A stretch of DNA of 64,000 bases. Origin: Allomyces arbusculus. Lineage: Eukaryota > Blastocladiomycota > Blastocladiomycetes > Blastocladiales > Blastocladiaceae. A program made the translations under genes and the position numbers. The notes under the pieces are model-generated. The model had not been told where the DNA came from, ran no database searches, and saw nothing but the letters and a program-made list of their open reading frames with translations. This document shows, one piece after another, positions 1 to 13,198 of this stretch (its first letter is position 1; every line of letters begins with the position of its first letter). The stretch lies in contig JADHYV010000008.1 of assembly GCA_027604705.1 (NCBI GenBank), positions 487,189-551,188 of the forward strand. Reading direction: 5' to 3'.

Positions 1-326
1 CTGCCACGTTGCCGCCGTGGCCAACGTGCGTCCCTGTGATCCCCCAACACTCTCCACCCTCGAACAAACCGTTCTTGGCGCTGCTGCTGCTGGCGCGCAG
101 CACCGAGTACCCCGCGTCAGCGCTGCGATCGTCAAGGTCAACACGGTCCAGCAAATCAAAACGACTATCCAATACAACGGTGCCCAAAAACACGCAAGCC
201 AAACCAAATCAAATCACGACGCGGAAGGCAGCCATTCAGCCGACCCGCTTTGCAAGGGGCGGCGGCCTCGCCTCTCCGCGAGCAGGACCCAAATCACGAA
301 TCGCGGTCATCGCGCCCGCGCACTGC
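1..326. other. Left edge, no confident gene
   Basis: No complete gene is supported. On the + strand, bases 26-100 look like an intron: a gtgcgt donor after GCCAAC, a CTCCACCC stretch of the kind seen in other introns here, and a cgcag acceptor. A gene running off the left edge could therefore end in this segment, but no protein family is recognisable in the roughly 25 bases before it or in the sequence after it. The rest is the 3' flank of the adenylate kinase gene. Confidence 0.3.
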
Positions 327-1439
<1,113 letters not shown>

Positions 1440-2230
1440 GATAGCGGGATTGTCGGTGGTGCAGGCGGGCGGTTGCGGGAGCTGCAGCAAGTCCGGGGAC
1501 TGGGGCGGTCGTCGTCGTCGTCGACTGGGGCTAGAAGGGCGAAAGATCCACGGCGAGTGCGGGGTCCGGTCCGAAACCGCCAGGCCAGTTCAGCGCGGAG
1601 GCAGCCGGGATCAACATGATCACATTTGTTTTTTCGCTTTTGGTCAGGTTTTCGTGCGTTTTCCGCGCGCGGGTTTTTGTGCATGGTTGTTGTTGTGGTC
1701 GAGACAGTCGAGGCTCTGCAAAGGAACGACGTGAGGAACCTGTCAAAAGTATTCCCCACGGGTAGTACTTGACATCACGGATGGCCCGTCAACGGGTCAT
1801 CTGCGCTCCCGTGATGGCGACAAATGCAATGCGAGACATGTCTCGCGCTTCCACTCTAAAGAGGGCATTGGTCAAATGTAATGCGAACGCCTCCAGGTCA
1901 TGGGCGTGTAGCGCTGTGAATAGCGCGTCCGCCTCCGGAGCAGAAGGTCCGATCCCCTCCTCGCTCGATTATCGATACGTTTGAGATGCGATTTGTGTGC
2001 AAGCCTCCCACCTCATCCAGTGACCTTTGCACCATCGAGCGCTGTCAAGATCGTTTGGCCCATTCTCGTTCTCATAGTTGCTTCATCCCGTCATCGGGGG
2101 ATATTTTTATCGAAGCCGGTCGACAGTCATTGTATCCCAGTAAACCGGTGCTCATCAAGGCCGGGCGAGATTACCCGTACATCAGACAACCATATTTTTA
2201 ACCGCTAACAGTCCCACAAATCGACCAATG
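1440..2230. other. Intergenic, ADK1 promoter and AIM24 3' flank
   Basis: About 790 bases between two minus-strand genes. It should hold the ADK1 promoter and 5' leader at the low-coordinate end and the AIM24 terminator at the high-coordinate end. A 71-codon plus-strand ORF at 1769-1984 has no recognisable motif and mixed codon use. I see no RNA gene or mobile element here. Confidence 0.5.
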
Positions 2231-4138
2231 CTACGGCTTCTTCTCTGCCGGCGCCACGGCCACTCCACGCGGCGGCATCAACTGCGTGATCATTGGCCCG
2301 ACCGCCTTGACCGCATTTGCTGCCGCGTCCACGGTGGCCACGACATCGTCGGCCGGCGCCTGCTGCTGCTTCTTTTCCTCAGCGTTTGTCGACGACATGC
2401 TACGCAGAGTGTACGGCGCGTCAGACCAGAACCGCACGACACGCTGCAAACCAGGGAAATACACGTACTTGCGAAGCAAGTCAAACCGCGGCAAAATGCG
2501 ACTCGCGATATACACGTCGCCCGGCCCGGTCAATTCCACAAGCTCCTCCTGTCCGAGCGCCCAGTACTTGATCCGCGACCGCACGCCCTGCCCGATCCCG
2601 CGGAATGACGACATGGCATCACGCGCCATGTCCTTGACGACCGTCCACGCGCGCGCCGGACCCGACTCCTCCGCCTCTGCGCTCGACGTGGTCACGGTCA
2701 CACTCGTACCCGTAGCGTCGGTCTTGGCGGTGGAGGCGGCGAGCATTTCCTCGGGGATCACTTGGTCAGCATTGACGGGTTCCGGGATCATGCTCGTGTT
2801 CCACGCAATCAAGTGTTTAGGGCTCACGCGGTAGACTTCGCCCGACGTCAGGACCAAGCGATAGAGCCCCCCGTATGTGGTCACGGCCATTTTGCCCTTG
2901 CCGCTCGCGCGATAGTGCACGATGCCCGTGTCAGCCGACTAGAGACAAAGGGATTGGAGAATGAGTGGGCGCAATCGGGAGACTTGACCCACGGTGGGAG
3001 AAAACGAACCATCGTGAGCCCGCTCAGCCGCATGTTGAGTGAGATGCCTGCCGTCGACGCGAGGTACGAGTGCCGGCGAATGTAGTACTCTGCCAACGTA
3101 ACGTCGGGTCAGCTTGGTGCCATTGTGCACGCGTGAACAGAACTGAACCGAACGTACCGGCCGACCCATCCATATCCAGCACCGCAAGGTCGCCAATCCC
3201 CTTGGGCGCAATCAGTACGTCGCCCGACTCGGTCTTCGGCGTCGAGAAGACCTGGAAGAACATGGGACCACCTTGCAGCTTGCGCTTGAGCGAGGCGAGT
3301 GGACTGCCACCCGCCGCGACAAACGTGCGGATGCTGGCCGACTGGCCGACGGAGACACCCTTTTGCGTGTATACCTTGGTTCCTGGCGGCAGCTTGGCGA
3401 CAAGCATTGAGCCTACACAGACGCGTCTGGGTCAGCGATGCTTGCACGACAGCGGGATTGTCGTGGAGGGTGTGTACCAAGGCCAGCGCTGACGACAGTG
3501 AATTCGGGCGATTGCTGCACAACCACGGGCAGGTCGGGCAGTGGGGTCGCGATCACGTCCTCGATGGTGACAATCTAAGGCCATGGTGTGTGCAAGCCGG
3601 TCAACAAATGCATCGCGAGTTCGAACCGGTCGGCTTTGAGGTCGGGTTCGTCCGTTCGAGGCGACCCCTCGGTGGGTTCGACGCGATACTTCGATCCGCC
3701 CCCCACTCAGCGTCAACAACTACCCACCCTGCGCACAAGATCGTCCGTCCCCGCAGCCCCACGCGCCGTTGCCGCATCGATCTCGGACGGCGTGATACTC
3801 GCGACCCCCTCAGCGGCCTTAGCAGTATTACCCGCATCTTGCGCGCCCGCATCGCGAATACCGGGCTGCACGGCTTGAATCGTGTTTTGCAGACTCTGGC
3901 GAATCGAAGACCCGAGCGCCGTCTTGCGCGCGGCAAGCCACGACGTGACCGACTCGGCGGCTGCGGCGCGCGTTGACGCGTCCGACTCGGTCGACGTGGA
4001 CGTGGCGGCCGAGACGGTTTGCTTGGGCGCAGCGTCACTGGCCGGACCGAGTTCGGCGGCACGCAACGCGGTTGCGTGTAGCGCGCGCGAGGCCGTGGTG
4101 AGGGCCAGAGACGCGATAGGGCGGGTGCGCGCGAGCAT
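2231..4138 (-). CDS. AIM24: AIM24-family mitochondrial protein
   Basis: AIM24/DUF124 family protein, in yeast a mitochondrial inner-membrane protein needed for respiratory complex stability. Exons are about 4138-3732, 3574-3478, 3412-3158, 3089-3010 and 2938-2231; the first donor is uncertain by a few codons. The N-terminus MLARTRPIASLALTTASRAL is Arg/Ser/Ala-rich with no acidic residue, as in a mitochondrial presequence. An Ala-rich linker follows. The AIM24 core then shows FTVVSAGLGSMLVAKLPPGT, GGPMFFQVFS, IAPKGIGDLAVLDM and GGLYRLVLTSGEVYRVSPKH. The C-terminus is AAEKKP-like and low complexity. The first intron (about 160 nt) is longer than its neighbours, but an extra exon inside it would not keep frame. 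It is divergent from the Zn2Cys6 gene. Confidence 0.9.
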
Positions 4139-4726
4139 GGTTGTTGGTCGGCCTGGAAATGAGTTGTTTTGTGTTGTTGTTGATGGCTAGTCCTGATCGC
4201 CTGGACTTCTTGCCGGTGGATCGCTCGGTGCGCGGCCGGGGCTCGCGTGCGGGGTCGACGAGCGTTCCCGCGTCGGCTTTCGCGTGTGGTGGCTCGTCGA
4301 CGCTTGTCGGCCGCGCCCTGGTGAAGTGGATGGTCCAGTTGGTGGTGGTGCGCCGGTTGTTTGGCGAGTTTGGCGTGGCAGTCGTTGCGCTGCTCCTGAT
4401 GATTGACGTGTCGGCATGTCAGACGTGTCGGCGGCTTGCGGCTGCGGTGGGCCGCGCGGGCCGTTCTTTGCTTTGCACTTCTTTGCAGCACCGCCTACAC
4501 TGCCATCGCTCCTCAACACGCTGCAACGCGACCACTGCGCCGTCGCCCTCGCCTTCGCCGACGACGTCGACTCCACCACCGCGCCGTCCCGGCAAGCAGC
4601 GAGCATTTAGCCGCGCGCATCCGATCGTCCCGCACCACGTCCACCAGCAGCCGACCGCTCCGCTCGCCCGCGCCCAGATCTGCGCCTCGGTCGACCTTGG
4701 CCGCTCCAACCATCGCGATTACCACC
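4139..4726. promoter_or_regulatory. Divergent promoter region, AIM24 / Zn2Cys6 gene
   Basis: About 590 bases between two divergently transcribed starts, so both promoters must lie here. The plus-strand start at 4727 has a CACC ATG G context. No TATA box or recognisable operator stands out. Long ORFs through this stretch are frame shadows without motifs. Confidence 0.4.
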
Positions 4727-7700
4727 ATGGCCACCGAAGACGCACGTGCCGCGTCGCCCGAGCCCATGAACGTGTGTCCGGCCGACGCGGCACCGCCCGC
4801 GGCCGACCCGCCCGCATCGACGCCGGCGCTGACGCACGCAGCTCCAGCGGCAGGGACCAGCCAAGCAACCGCTCCCTGCACCACTGCACCTGACGCGAAC
4901 GTGCACGACAATACGCACGCCGACGAGGGCGCGCCCGATGACGACGCCAATGCATGCACGTCCTCCAAGAAGACGCGCATCACACGGGTACATTTACTTT
5001 CGCCTTGCTGCGGCTGTACCTTCCACGGGCACCGGCGGCGTGGACACGCGCGCGCCACGAGGCGGCTGCTGCACCATCGGCCATTTCGTGCGGGTCATTC
5101 GAGCGCCAGCCTTGATCCTTTTGCTGATGAACCTTGCGCCCGCCTTCTTTCTATTGTTCTTGCTGTTGCTCGCGGCTGCGACTTGCAGGCCTGCGCGACG
5201 TGTCGGTGAGTCTTTCCTGTTTACGGCGCCGACGCGGCGTGTTCGCGCGACCCGTCCGGAGCTGACCTCCATTCCCCCATTCCTCCTTGGCCATTGATCC
5301 TTTCTAGGCAGAGGCGGGTGTGTACCTTTCGATGATACCCCGTCGCTCTTTTGTCCTGTCCGGTCCCAATCGGCTCACGCTGTTCTCGTTTCCTAGAAAC
5401 GCTGCGACGGCGAGTTCCCGTGTGGGCCCTGTATCGAATTCAACCGCCAGTGCTGCTACACGCCCGCGAAACGCCGCGGCCCGCCGCCACGCAATGCCGT
5501 GGCCCCACCCGAAATCGTGCCCACCATCTCGGCACCCTCTTCCCTGGCCTCGCTCGCATGCATCACGCCGGCACCAACCTCGCCCGCGCTCGCGACCGCA
5601 TCCGTACCGCAGTCGATTCTCCCGCCGCCGACCACGTCCTCGGACCGGAGGCGTAAGCGCACTGACTCGCCGCACCACCACCGTACCGGGTCGGATGGCG
5701 GCAGCACCAGCAGCGCTCTGCGTCCGTCGCCCTCGGCTGACCTGTGTCACATCGAATCGCCGCGCCATGACCGGTTCGCGACCACGTCGTCGTTGACTTC
5801 CTCGGTGACCACAACGGCGACGGCATCCAAGACGGCTACGCCGACGTTGCGGCCCGCGACCCCGACGGCGGGCCCACCCGTGATCCAGAACCCGACGTTT
5901 GGCCGCGAGGACCTGTTGCGCGAGGTGAATGCGTTGAGCGAGAAGATGACGCTGGTCGTGTCGCTCGACGAGCAAGGGAACCTCGCGCATATCAGCAACC
6001 TCGGACATGCGGGTGGGCTTCACTTGTTCCGCAACTGGACGCGCACGTTCCGCTCGGCCGATGGGCTCGTCTACATGCCAGATTTGGCGTGGTACGCATC
6101 TGTCACACCTTCTCCACCCGATTCTCCACCCGAACGCATCCGCGCCCGCGCTGACAGCTGTTGTTCGACCACAGTTGTCACCCGTCACTCGAGGAGCAGG
6201 CCAGGCACCAAGGCCTGTTCCCCAACTCGGCATTCGTCAAGGTCATGATCGACTTTTACTTTGACGCGTGCCACCCGTACGTGCCGTTCCTGTCGCGCGC
6301 CAAGATTGACGCACACCTTGCCGCGCCGACGCCGTCGTACCTGCTCCTCTACTCGGTCCTTGCCGTCGCCTCGCACCTGTTTGAGCGCCGGTACCGGATC
6401 GGGCCCGCGAACGGCGTCCTAATCAGCCAGCTGCTCATGGCACGTGCCAAGGAACTCGTCTCGCCGCTGCTATCGTCGCCGACGCCATGTCTGCTCAACA
6501 TTCAGTCACTGCTGCTGATTGAAATGGTCGACCGCGAGTGTGTGCGCGGGTCGGCGTGGCTAATTTCAGGCATGGCCATTCGTATGGCGCTCGACCTCGG
6601 GCTGAATTTGGGCGTGCCCGAGTCATTCAAGGACAAGAAGCTGATTTCGTCGCCCGTCTGGACCAAGACGTGGATCTATTGCTGCATTGTCGACTCGCTC
6701 AACTCGTTTTTGACGGGGCGGTCGCACATGAGTACGTCTTTGTTTTCTGATGACCTCCTCATCAGGGCCACGATTTGGCAAACTGACAAGTTGTTGCTTT
6801 CACTCCACAGTCTCCGACAGCGACTGCGTGCAGGACCTCGAAGAGTGCCTCGACACGCCCGAGAACCGCACGCGCAGCCAAAAGGAGGAACTGATCCCTG
6901 CCGACCACTTTTTCGTGTGGCTCTTCAAGCTCTTCGAAATCACGGGTAAAATTGGGCGCACAATCACGTCCATCCGCATCAGGCGCAACCTGCCGTACTC
7001 ATTACCGGAGCTGCACTCGCTGCTGTCTAAGTACCGCAAGCAATTGCCCAAGGACCTCGTCTACGACTTTGACCGGCCGGCCTCCAACTCGCCGTGTGCC
7101 GTGCACATCAACCTGCTCTACCTCGGCACCGTCATCTTCCTCTACCGCACCGTGTTCGCGTGCAACCTCCTGCCTAACTCGCCGTTGCGGTCCGAGTACC
7201 TGCGCATTCTCGAATCCTCGACCGACGCAATCTTGGCCATTCTCGGCGCGCACACAGCGACTATCCACTTAACCCCATTGCCGCTCGGGTACGCGTTCGA
7301 CCTGATCTTCACCGTGTGCGTGATTTTCATGTCGCAGGACGCGGCACGGAACCAGGCCAAGGTCGTGCGCATTCTCGCGCAGTGCGTGCACCTGCTCGAA
7401 ATCCTCTCCGCCGACTTGCCGCTCCTCCGCCGACTCGCCGCACTAGGTAAAGAATTGCTCGAATCCATCACGGGCATCGCGCAGGACTGCGACCGCGACC
7501 GGCACGTGCTCGCCGCACACTTGGACGTGATCAAGCAGTCGGAAATGCGGTTCACACATTGGCGGAAAGCCAACGACCCGGCGACCGAACGCGCCGAGTG
7601 TGCGCGCGCATTTTCCGCATACTTGGACGCTGCCGCGCGAAGGCCGGAACTGGCCGCGGTTATGGCGAACTTGGGGTGCCCGACGCCCGCGGCCACGCCC

Positions 7701-8360
7701 GTCGGCGGCCCGGAACCGTCGATTGTCGGGTCGCCACTGATTGGCGCGTGCGCGTCGCGGCCGACGTCCATCATGGCCGCCGCGTCGTCGTCATCGGTGC
7801 CGCCGACGACCACCACGCCGTACGCGTTCCCGATTATTCCGACGCAGCCGGCGGTCGTCATGCCCGCCGCGCCCAACGCCGCCGCAGCGACGAATTACGC
7901 GCCGTCGATGGGCTCGTTTGCGGCCGCGATGGGTCCGCCGCCGCCACGCACGGATCCGACGGCGAGCTACTACATGGCCGCGGCTGCTGCGGCCGCTGTG
8001 GGGGCAACGCATCCGGCGTACGCTCACCCACATACGCATGTGCCGCCGCAACAGCAGCCGTACCCGGTCGTCTCACCCGGACAGGCGAGTCTCGGGATCT
8101 TGCCGCCCGGGTGCGCGTGGTTCCCAGCACCTGCGCCAGCGCCAGCAGCGGCCGCACAACCGGCGACCGGTGGAGCGGCATTGGATTTGCCAACGTTCCC
8201 GGCCGAGTTGTTTACAAACGATGTGGCGAATATGTTGCGGCAGCAGTCGCAAACGGCGCAGCAGCCACCGGCGCCGCAGGGGGATGCGGAGAAGGCGTGG
8301 GAGGCGCAGTTTGCGGGGCTCGCGGCGGCTGCGTGGCCGAGTGCGACGGGAGGGCAATGA
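4727..8360 (+). CDS. Zn2Cys6 fungal transcription factor
   Basis: Nuclear DNA-binding regulator with an N-terminal Zn2Cys6 cluster and a fungal-specific transcription factor middle region; the target is unknown. Six exons fit: 4727-4987, 5189-5205, 5308-5317, 5397-6091, 6175-6731 and 6811-8360, about 1029 aa. Joining the 17-nt and 10-nt exons gives ACATCRQRRKRCDGEFPCGP followed by CIEFNRQC, an exact CX2CX6CX5CX2CX6C cluster near residues 89-115. The middle region has MIDFYFDACHPYVPFLS and RGSAWLISGMAIRMALDLGL, typical of the Fungal_trans domain. The last 250 residues are Ala/Pro/Gln-rich, probably an activation region. Every junction keeps frame. The start is the last ATG with a good context before the cluster. 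Without the two micro-exons the cluster would be destroyed. Confidence 0.93.
5189..5317 (+). other. Two consecutive micro-exons (17 nt and 10 nt)
   Basis: Exon 5189-5205 follows a ttgcag acceptor and precedes gtgagt. Exon 5308-5317 follows ttctag and precedes gtgtgt. Together they encode residues A-C-A-T-C-R-Q-R-R, the first half of the zinc cluster, and phase is preserved (CG|G makes Arg). The intron between them is 102 nt; the following one is 79 nt. Confidence 0.85.
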
Positions 8361-8626
8361 ACGAGGAGCATGACGACGAGGAGCACGGCCGGTTGTGGCC
8401 GTGAGAGAAAGGTGGGGTGGAGTTTGGTTTTCGTTGGTTTAGTTCTGGGGTGCCGTTCATTTCTCTTATTTTTCGAAAGTGTCGAGGACGCCTCGGTTTT
8501 TGGCCCATACATTTGGTTTCTAGGCAGCTGTCTACAACGGCGTCATGCTAGCATACGATGCAGAAATCCAGTTCTAAATTGTCCATCCAAAATGCTGCGA
8601 CGACATCACTCTGCAACCCCATTCGG

Positions 8627-11600
8627 CTATGGCGCGCCGTTGGCCTCGTCAGGCGTGAGCTCGACCTTGGTCTCTGCTGGATCGACCGCTGCCTCGGAGG
8701 CCGGTCGTGGTGGCGGGATCGGTGCGGGCAGCGGAGGCATGTTACTTGCTGGGTCGGTCGGTTCCAGCCCGTTTGGTTGCGGTGCAGCGTCGTGCTCGTG
8801 TTGCGGCTTGGGCTCGGGCTCGTGCTCGGGCTGGCTTGGCAACTCGTGCGGCGGCTCATACTCCTTGTGCGGGTCGGACAGGGACTCCTTTTGCGGTTCG
8901 GAATCGTGCTCCGTCGACGATTCGCTGGGCACGTCATGCTGCTGCGGCGGCACGGGCTCCTCGCTTGCTGCCGGTACGGGCTCAGTCTCGTGTGTCGTCG
9001 GCTCATCCTTGTGCGTCGGCTCGTCCTTGCGCGTCGGCTCGAACGAGTGCGTAGACTCCGGCTCCGGATCGGCTGCTGGCGGCTCGCGCTCCGGTGCTGC
9101 TGCAGGTACCGGTTCCGGCTCCCTTGTGTGCTCCTCGCTGGCCACGACCGTCGACGACACGACCTTCTCCGTCGTCTCCGCGCTGACCGCCACGTCCACT
9201 GGCACCTCCACCTCTCCCCTCGGCGGTGGCGGCGGGACCGGTCTCGGCATCGGCGGCACATGCACATCCACTGCTTCCCCACCGCCATCATCCACGACAT
9301 GCACGTACGCCGGCTCGACTGCGACATTCGCCCACGGCCCCGTTTCGCTTTCAGCCACCGCGACATGCGCGCACGCAGCCACATCAATCACGCCCGGCGC
9401 GAGCGGGACGCACGGCACGTGCACGGTCTCGACCGCTTTGGCAAATACCGCCACACTGACGCGTACACGACCCGTGACGATCAACGCCGCGTCCGACTTG
9501 AACTCGATCTGCACGTGTAGCGTGCGGGTCGTCGAATTGACCAGGGTGAGGACCGCGTCGAGCGGCGTGTACCGCGCGTGCGCGGCGTCCGGTAAAGTCA
9601 GTTCCGCCGCGAGCGCGGGCGGGCGCGGTACCGTGATCCGCGCGACCCCGGTCCAAGCATTGAGCGTCCAGGCAAAATACACGGTGGACCAGTCACTCGG
9701 CGCGTCGAGGAGCGACGCGGGGCACGCGACGGGCATCGTCGTGCGCCAATCCGATTCCGACCCGGAATTCGGCAAAAACACGTGCGTGACCGTCTGCCTC
9801 GGCGCGAGCACATAGGTCTCCGACGGCGCGGCATTGGGCGCATGGAACGTTCCCGCGAGTGCCTGGTGCAGGGCGTCCACAGCGACGGCGAGCGCGCCGT
9901 GCGCGAACCATTGCGTTCGTGCGGAGGTGACGGCGAGCAGCGGGACCATCGTCACATGCACCGGGATTTGGTACGTCATGCTGCTGTTCGTGCCGTACCG
10001 CCAGGTAAAGGTCGCGACCGCCGCGTCCCACTGAATCCATGCGACGACGTGTGCGGTCGCGCCGGCATCGAGACTTGCCGGCCACGCGGCGTCGTCGTCA
10101 AGACACACGCGGACGCGCGCTGCGTCACTGTCGTCGGTGTCCGGCAAAAGCCCGGGCACGACGCCGCGGTCGACGTTGAACGCGATCGGTCCCGTGGCCA
10201 CCATCCCGGCGTTATGCAGGACGATGTCGACGCGCTGGATCTGCGACGCGAACACGACCGACGGCAAGTCGAGCGTTACGTCGAGTTTCGGCCGCGGTGG
10301 GGTCACGGTGACTGTGATCGGGTGCCGCAGCGGCACGCGGATCGGGATCATATCGTGCAGCCGGTAGGTGAGTGACGCGATGGTCGAGGTGCCGACGGCC
10401 AGACCTGTGAGTATGAACTTAGCGGTAATGTCGGCGAGCGGGTCGCATTCGAGTGCGGCCGCGGCGCCACCGTCATGCGTGACAGAGACGATGCTCGTGT
10501 CGTCGGCGAGAAAGGTGGGCGCGCAGATCGACATCGAGATTTGCATGGGGTTGACGAACGTCGCTTGCCACGTCGACGACTCTACGACGGTAATCATTCA
10601 CGTAGGTCAGATCACAGTGGCAGCTCACTTCAGCGGAGGTCAGACGCACCATGCACGCACAGCGTGATCGTATCCGGGACCAAAACGTCCGGCACAATCT
10701 GATCCAACTCCTGGACGACCGCCTGTGCAGGCGAATGCTGGCTGTAGAGGTACATCAACTCCTCTAACACCAAACTCTGCCCCGGGTGCACGAGCCGCAT
10801 CATTTCACTCACCGCTGCATCCAACTGCGCGACATGGTAATATTGCCTGCCGAGCGCCAAGTGCACGTGGTCGGACATCCACGTCCACCGTGCGGGCAAG
10901 TACCGCTGCGCGACCGAGTAGCACCGAATCGAGTGCGCACGCAATTGCGCCTTGGTGTACCGGTTACCGGCCAGGACCAGGTAAATCAGCGCCTTGCGCC
11001 GCATGCCGTGGTGCAGGAACATGGCCGCGGCCTGCTCGAGCGCGAGCGCACTACGCACGTCCGAATCGAGCGTAGCCTGTCGGACATACACGCCTGCAGC
11101 GCCTGCCGGATCGTCGTCCGCAAGGAGCGGGGCCAGCAACAGTGTCGCGCGTGCTGCATAGTGCGGCGCCCTCGCACGTGTCGCGTACGTCGACACGGCG
11201 ACTTCGTGATTTGCGTCAGCGTCCTTGGCGGCCCCAAGGAGCGCGTGGCACAGCGCCATCATTTCATGGGCACCCGCGAGGTACCGCCACGCGCGGTCGG
11301 TCGTATACGCGCGCGCAGCCGTCTGGTACGTCTGCAACGCGAGCCGGTAATCGCGCAGCATGAACGCGTAGTCGCCGAGTTTACGCAGCAGCGCTTCGTG
11401 CGCCGAGTGAGCATAGGCAATTCCGTGGCCTGAGGTCGGGGACGTGTTGCCCGTGCCCGCTGCGGGGGAGGCCGATCGGCCAAAGTACTTGCGCGACGCG
11501 GAAAACAAACGGCCCGTGATCCCGCGCCGGGGCGCGGCAACGGTCTCGTTCCAGAGCGCGGTGCTGCGCTGCATGTACGGCACGAGCAGGTGGTTGAGCA

Positions 11601-12573
11601 GCGAAGACATGAGCGCGCGCGCGCCAGCAACCGCGGCCATGTCGACTTGAACGAGAGATGGGGTCGGGCGCGAGTCAGGTGCGGAACCCGTCACGGTCGT
11701 CGTGATGCCTGTCATCCACTCGTGCTCGGCACGGAGTGGCGCCCAGACGTCGGGTGCAACGGCCGACGTGCCGTTGCTCAAGGGTCGTAACGGCAACGCC
11801 GCGCAGTAGAGACCAAACGCGCGTTTCATCGCATCGAGCATGCCCGTGCACGCATAGTCGTCAACATCGCCGTCGTGCAGGAGCACGTGGTACCGCTGCA
11901 AGTTCGGGTCCATCCAGCCTTGCTCGAACACCGGCAGCGACGAGGCCAGGTTGGTGAGCCGTGCGAGCGCGGCAACAGGTTCCGGACACCGGGTCGAGAC
12001 CACGTAGAGAATGGCTATTGGGTGCTCAAAGCACTCGTGCTCGGTGGCCGGGAACAGGCTCAGGAACCATTTGCGGTACCGTTCGAACCAGGGTGTCGGG
12101 TACTGGTCGGGATCTGCACAGGTAGGAGGCATGTGAGAACAAGGTCAGCAGCGGTCCAGAATTCGTCGAACGATCGGCAAACAACAGTCGAGCATACCCT
12201 CATCGCTCGACCCTGCTGTCGGCTCGGCGCCTTGCTGCACCTCACCGACTTTGGCCACGACCTCCGCGAGCGCGCGATCCGACACGTCGGCCGCCGACAC
12301 GGGCGGGTCCATCAAGTTGATTTCGACAAGTCGGATCGGGAAGTCGGGCACCGAGTACATGTTGCCAAACGCATCGCGACAATGCACGGGTGCGGCGGCA
12401 AACGGGGCCAGGAAATGGCTTAGGGATGAGATGCCGCGCTCAGTGAGTAAGGGCCGAACGTCGGGCGTTGTGATGATGGCGACTTTCGGGGCCAGCACCG
12501 AGTGTACCCAGTGCGTCGCGGCCGGGCTCGCGCGCACGTCGCGCGGGGACCGGTCGGCGAGAAAGGCGTCCAT
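8627..12573 (-). CDS. TRS85: TRAPP complex subunit Trs85/TRAPPC8
   Basis: Subunit of TRAPPIII, the Rab1/Ypt1 exchange factor acting in autophagy and early secretory traffic. Exons 12573-12198, 12113-10650 and 10581-8627 give about 1264 aa. The N-terminus has the family pattern KVAIITTPDVRPLL, SLSHFLAPF and NMYSVPDFPIRL. The centre has WFERYRKWFLSLFPATEHE and HPIAILYVVST, then helical TPR-like repeats (KLGDYAFMLRDYRLALQTYQ; MRRKALIYLVLAGNRYTKAQ). The C-terminal third holds Ig-like beta segments. Both introns are phase 1 and rebuild E-DPDQYP and CVHESSTW. The last 170 residues are an unusual acidic Pro/Glu/His-rich tail with repeated KDEPTHKDEP-like units, probably disordered. The ATG at 12573 is the first in-frame ATG. 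Identification rests on the conserved N-terminal and central blocks. Confidence 0.88.
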
Positions 12574-13198
12574 GGTATGCGGTGCAGGTACTTGCGCTTA
12601 GAACGGCTTGGAGCAAAAAGTACGCGGTTGGGTTTGAGTGCGCGCGACTCCAGGGCGGCCGGCACGTTGCGTCGTGCACGCCACGTCGGAGCCGCGGATT
12701 CAACAGCTGCCGCGAACGATCGTGCCTGGCACGGTGAAGACGACGCGTCCGTGTCGGAGCCCGCGGTACAGGGCGTTGATGCTGGTCGGCGCGAGTCTTG
12801 ACGTGGTGGCGCCGTTGGGCTTGCGCCGAATGCTGGCGTGGCGTGTCCAAGGCGCGTCGCGCCCGACTTGCGGCAGACAAGTTGCAGTCGCGGGTGCAGA
12901 TGCCGCGTACGGTCTTTGACAAGTGCAGCTGCTGAGAAGGATTGGGATGGAGGTCGTGGAGGCCGACCGTGGCGGCAAGTGTGCGATGATGGCAGCTTTT
13001 GGTTGCGTTGGCATTGACTGTCGACGCGCCTGCCTAGGAACGAGTCGCGGGACCGCACGTGATGCACATCAACACGCTTCCGCGACGCGCTCCGCCGTCG
13101 CCCGCACACCGCCACCATTTCGTTGATCAACGCGCAGAGCACGAACGGCTGCAACCCCGACACCCCCAACCACCGCGACCCGCTGCACTCACTCCACC
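12574..13198. promoter_or_regulatory. Divergent promoter region, TRS85 / NOP16
   Basis: About 625 bases between divergent starts, expected to hold both promoters. No clear TATA box or repeat. ORFs crossing it carry no conserved motif. Confidence 0.4.

Noticed and set aside
3579-3731. Extra exon inside the first AIM24 intron
   Set aside because: The open frame looks coding but no acceptor/donor pair keeps phase with both neighbours; a single intron of about 160 nt is simpler.
4141-4893. 250-codon plus-strand ORF
   Set aside because: It overlaps the AIM24 start and Zn2Cys6 exon 1 in another frame, has no motif, and looks like a GC-rich frame shadow.
8370-9815. 481-codon plus-strand ORF, Gly/Ser/Cys-rich
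   Set aside because: It is antisense to the Trs85 C-terminal exon; its repeats mirror the repetitive acidic tail on the other strand.
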